Shown: one piece after another, positions 61,629 to 64,000 of the stretch
Layout: every line of letters begins with the position of its first letter
Numbering within the stretch: position 1 is the stretch's first letter
Assembly: GCF_003732265.1 (NCBI RefSeq)
Contig: NZ_MOBK01000001.1
Span: forward strand, 310,001 to 374,000
Direction: 5' to 3'
DNA length: 64,000 nucleotides
From: Pseudomonas brassicacearum
Lineage (GTDB): Bacteria > Pseudomonadota > Gammaproteobacteria > Pseudomonadales > Pseudomonadaceae
Notes under the pieces: model-generated
The model's input: only the letters and a program-made list of their open reading frames with translations
What the model was told of the DNA's origin: nothing
Databases searched by the model: none
Program-made: the position numbers and the translations under genes

Positions 61629-63638
61629 TCAGCGTCGTTTTTTCAGGTAGCCGCTGTTGGAGGTGCGACGCTGTGCGGGGCGTGCAATCAGCACCGGTGC
61701 TCCGGCTGACTTGACCGGTGGCGGTGCGGGATCTGCAGTTGGCTGCCGTGATATCTCCGGAGCGCTGACACGCTCAAACGTGACAGCTTTCTCGCCCAGT
61801 GGCGCCGCCTGAAACAGAGCATTTCTCACCCGCTCCCAGTCGTGTTCCTTGTAGCGATTCAAGCCCAAGTAATGCGCCATCGCCAGGCTGTACACCATCA
61901 AATCGAGGGCTTCGTTACGCTCCGCTTTGCCCTTGACCCATTCAATTTTTTTGTAGCCTTTGACGTAACGGGTCACCTTGCGTTCGGCGACACATTGGGC
62001 AAAAAAATCATCGGGCAGGTCGTTGGCAAAGTGCAATGCACCGGGACCGTCCTCCACTGGATAGCGGTTGTAGATCCAATCTTTGGCGGTGTCAGTGCCG
62101 ACGAACCACAGCTCGACGCCCTTACGTTCGGTCTGACCTTTCCAAGTGACATCCATCATCGATGGCCGCTGCGCAATGACCGGTCGACCCGGCTTGCTCG
62201 CGCCCTTGACGGCGAAGATGTTGCGCCAACGCCGCAGCCGGCAGAACTGGTAAACCTCGTCGGTGTGGTTACCACCGGAGTCGATGCCGGCCGCCCGGAT
62301 CGTCAGCTCCACACCACACGGGTGGGGGTAACGCGCCTTGAGTTTGTCATCGAGCACCGACCAGGTGCGGTCGTCGGACGGATCGCCCCAGATCACCTGG
62401 TAGTCGATGATCCAACGCTCCATGCCGGCGCCCCAACCGACCACCATGAACTCCAGCCGGTTGGCTTGGACATCCACCGAAGCCGTGAGCATCAACACAG
62501 CAAACGGCATCGAACCCAGCCCATAGCTTTCCAGGCGTGCCCGCGCCATCAGGACATCCGCTTTGGTTTGCTCCTGGGCACTGTCCCAAACCTTCGCCAG
62601 ACGGGTGTTGTAGAACACCTGCATGGGTTCCAAATCGCCGCGAGACATGGCGGTTTTGGCCTTCTCGAACTGCTTGGCCAGTGATGCCCAACCGGTCCAG
62701 CCGGGAGGCGAGTACAACGCATTGAGGTTGAAGCCGACGGTTTCGCCATCACCTGTGGCATGCGCGCGCCACTCGCCCTTGGTCAACATCTCGCCCTTGT
62801 GATGTTCTTCGATCAGCACGTCACAGTCGGGCCCGGCGCACTCGTAGTGCGCCAGTTGGCAATCCGCCGAGTAATGCAGGCGCTCCCATTCCAAGACTTG
62901 CATGTGCCCGCAAGTCGGGCATGGCACGTAGTAAAAACGCTGGTCGCTGGTCTCGAACAGATCGGCAATACGCGAAGCCCCTCTGATCGTCGGCGAACTG
63001 GAAAAGTAAAACTTGGCGTTACGGCCAAACGTACTGCCCCGGGTTTCAGCCAGCTCGATCGGGTCGCCCTCCTCGCCCACGTCCACAACCCAGCGATCCA
63101 CTTCATCGCCGTAGATATAACGGGCCGACAACTCTGACAGGTTCGCCGCCGAGCCGGCGGTGGTGACATACAACGAACCACCCTCGAACTCTTTGGTGTC
63201 CATGGTGTTGCGTGCATCACGCGAACGGTTCGCCGCCACCCGTTCGCGTAGCACCGGGGTGGCCTTGATGGTCTTGCCGATGCGCGACGAGACTCGCTTG
63301 GCCAATCCCAGGCTGGGCAATAGTGTGAGAATGTTAGACGGTGCCATATGGATCAGACCGCCAATCCAGTTCAAGGCGATCTGGGTTTTCATCAACTGCG
63401 AAGCCACCATGGTCACCACGCGCTTGCACGGATGTGCCGGCGATAGGCAACGCATGGGCTCGCGGGCATAGGGTGTTCGCGCTGTGCGGTACTGCCCAGG
63501 TTCGGCAGCCCCTGCATCACGCGGAATGCGCATGAACTCGTCAGCCCATTGATCGATCCAGACATCCGGCTCGGGTCGCAGCCCGCGAAAGTACGCCTCC
63601 CGGTACACCGCTGCACCGTCGGGCATTTCCGCTGACAT
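61629..63638 (-). CDS. Terminase large subunit (lambda gpA family)
   Basis: 669 aa. ATPase Walker-A-like KRVVTMVASQLMKTQIALNW, ILTLLPSLGLAKRVSSRIG, motif II ARYIYGDEVDRW and the zinc-finger-like CPTCGHMQ. The C-terminal nuclease region includes TASVDVQANRLEFMVVGWG and AAGIDSGGNHTDEV. Packages DNA at cos-type sites. The final 60 residues are basic and Pro-rich. Confidence 0.95.
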   Translation of the reverse strand: MSAEMPDGAAVYREAYFRGLRPEPDVWIDQWADEFMRIPRDAGAAEPGQYRTARTPYAREPMRCLSPAHPCKRVVTMVASQLMKTQIALNWIGGLIHMAPSNILTLLPSLGLAKRVSSRIGKTIKATPVLRERVAANRSRDARNTMDTKEFEGGSLYVTTAGSAANLSELSARYIYGDEVDRWVVDVGEEGDPIELAETRGSTFGRNAKFYFSSSPTIRGASRIADLFETSDQRFYYVPCPTCGHMQVLEWERLHYSADCQLAHYECAGPDCDVLIEEHHKGEMLTKGEWRAHATGDGETVGFNLNALYSPPGWTGWASLAKQFEKAKTAMSRGDLEPMQVFYNTRLAKVWDSAQEQTKADVLMARARLESYGLGSMPFAVLMLTASVDVQANRLEFMVVGWGAGMERWIIDYQVIWGDPSDDRTWSVLDDKLKARYPHPCGVELTIRAAGIDSGGNHTDEVYQFCRLRRWRNIFAVKGASKPGRPVIAQRPSMMDVTWKGQTERKGVELWFVGTDTAKDWIYNRYPVEDGPGALHFANDLPDDFFAQCVAERKVTRYVKGYKKIEWVKGKAERNEALDLMVYSLAMAHYLGLNRYKEHDWERVRNALFQAAPLGEKAVTFERVSAPEISRQPTADPAPPPVKSAGAPVLIARPAQRRTSNSGYLKKRR

Positions 63639-63641
63639 GGA

Positions 63642-64000
63642 TTAACTCGCTGCAGTCAAAGAATGGATGAGGTCTGTCGAGGCCATCCGTTCTGCATCGT
63701 CCAGCACCCGGCGCAATGCGGCAGTGAGGTGCTTCTCGATTTGCCAATGATCACTCATGGCCGCCAATTCGGGTGCCAGCTGTGGCGGCATGCCGAGCAA
63801 CAGATCTCGCAACATCCGCCCCGTCGTGTACGCCGCCGTTTTAACGGCCTCCAACTCAACATGAGCGCCGCGATTTTTATGAAACTCGCTCTCTGTCAGG
63901 CGTGACTCATAAAATTCGCGGTAGGCACGAGACTCCTGAAAATCCGGGATGCCTTCGACAGGCAAAGGCGCCTGGAGTGGAGCAGTGTTTGGTGGTTCGT
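63642..64000 (-). CDS. Terminase small subunit-like protein, partial
   Basis: The frame is open through the right window edge; the TTG at 63965 is not necessarily the start. IPDFQESRAYREFYESRLTE and LEAVKTAAYTTGRMLRDLLL fit the C-terminal half of a DUF1441/Nu1-type small terminase, directly upstream of the large subunit. It recognises packaging sites. Confidence 0.75.
   Translation of the reverse strand, partial: EPPNTAPLQAPLPVEGIPDFQESRAYREFYESRLTESEFHKNRGAHVELEAVKTAAYTTGRMLRDLLLGMPPQLAPELAAMSDHWQIEKHLTAALRRVLDDAERMASTDLIHSLTAAS

Overview
The window is chromosomal DNA of a fluorescent Pseudomonas, most likely the P. fluorescens species complex. The calls rest on the gene content: an MvaT-type xenogeneic silencer, DUF4946, a CSS-EAL phosphodiesterase, an ada-alkB alkylation-repair operon, modABC, and many REP elements of the TGTGGGAGCGGGCTTGCTCG type. 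Codon use is GC-rich throughout, except in small islands around 25.5-32 kb.

Layout. 1-13.6 kb is ordinary core genome: a truncated LysR regulator, c-di-GMP phosphodiesterase, MvaT paralog, glyoxalase I, ahpF/ahpC, a tyrosine recombinase divergent from a KfrA-type coiled-coil protein, glutathione reductase, galU and small lipoproteins. 13.6-18.4 kb is a DNA-alkylation repair cluster (2OG-Fe(II) oxygenase, AlkB, Ada) followed by AcuI and a nitronate monooxygenase. A nearly identical 22-bp element with a -10 box at the same offset precedes both the first gene and ada. 18.6-25.3 kb holds molybdate transport modABC behind a near-perfect ModE palindrome, topoisomerase IB, small Pseudomonas proteins, and a TetR/NmrA-like divergent pair with an operator.

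25.5-32.3 kb is an accessory scrapyard. It contains an acyltransferase and plus-strand remnants of a P2-like prophage: tape measure, gpU, gpD, Com and a cytosine methylase, then a broken integrase abutting a 3' fragment of tRNA-Leu(UAA). Inside it lie two matching LexA boxes, each upstream of a small minus-strand reading frame. One of these frames carries a captured EF-Tu fragment behind a 10-base homopolymer. 32.3-41.5 kb carries an LTA-synthase-like sulfatase, a two-component system with a membrane protein and lipoprotein, an orphan antitoxin-like HTH gene, a zinc-ribbon protein, and an aminotransferase/MarR divergent pair with twin palindromes. Short elements with terminal inverted repeats lie among them.

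42.9-64 kb is the late region of a second, apparently intact prophage, read right to left. It is mosaic. The head genes are lambda-like (terminase, gpW, portal, protease-scaffold, decoration, capsid, gpZ). The tail genes are P2-like and contractile (V, W, J, I, fiber H/G, sheath FI, tube FII, E/E', T, U, X, D), and the region ends in a D12 adenine methylase. Terminator-like hairpins sit in several gaps of this otherwise tightly overlapped operon. The prophage continues beyond the right edge. No rRNA, intact tRNA or CRISPR array was seen.
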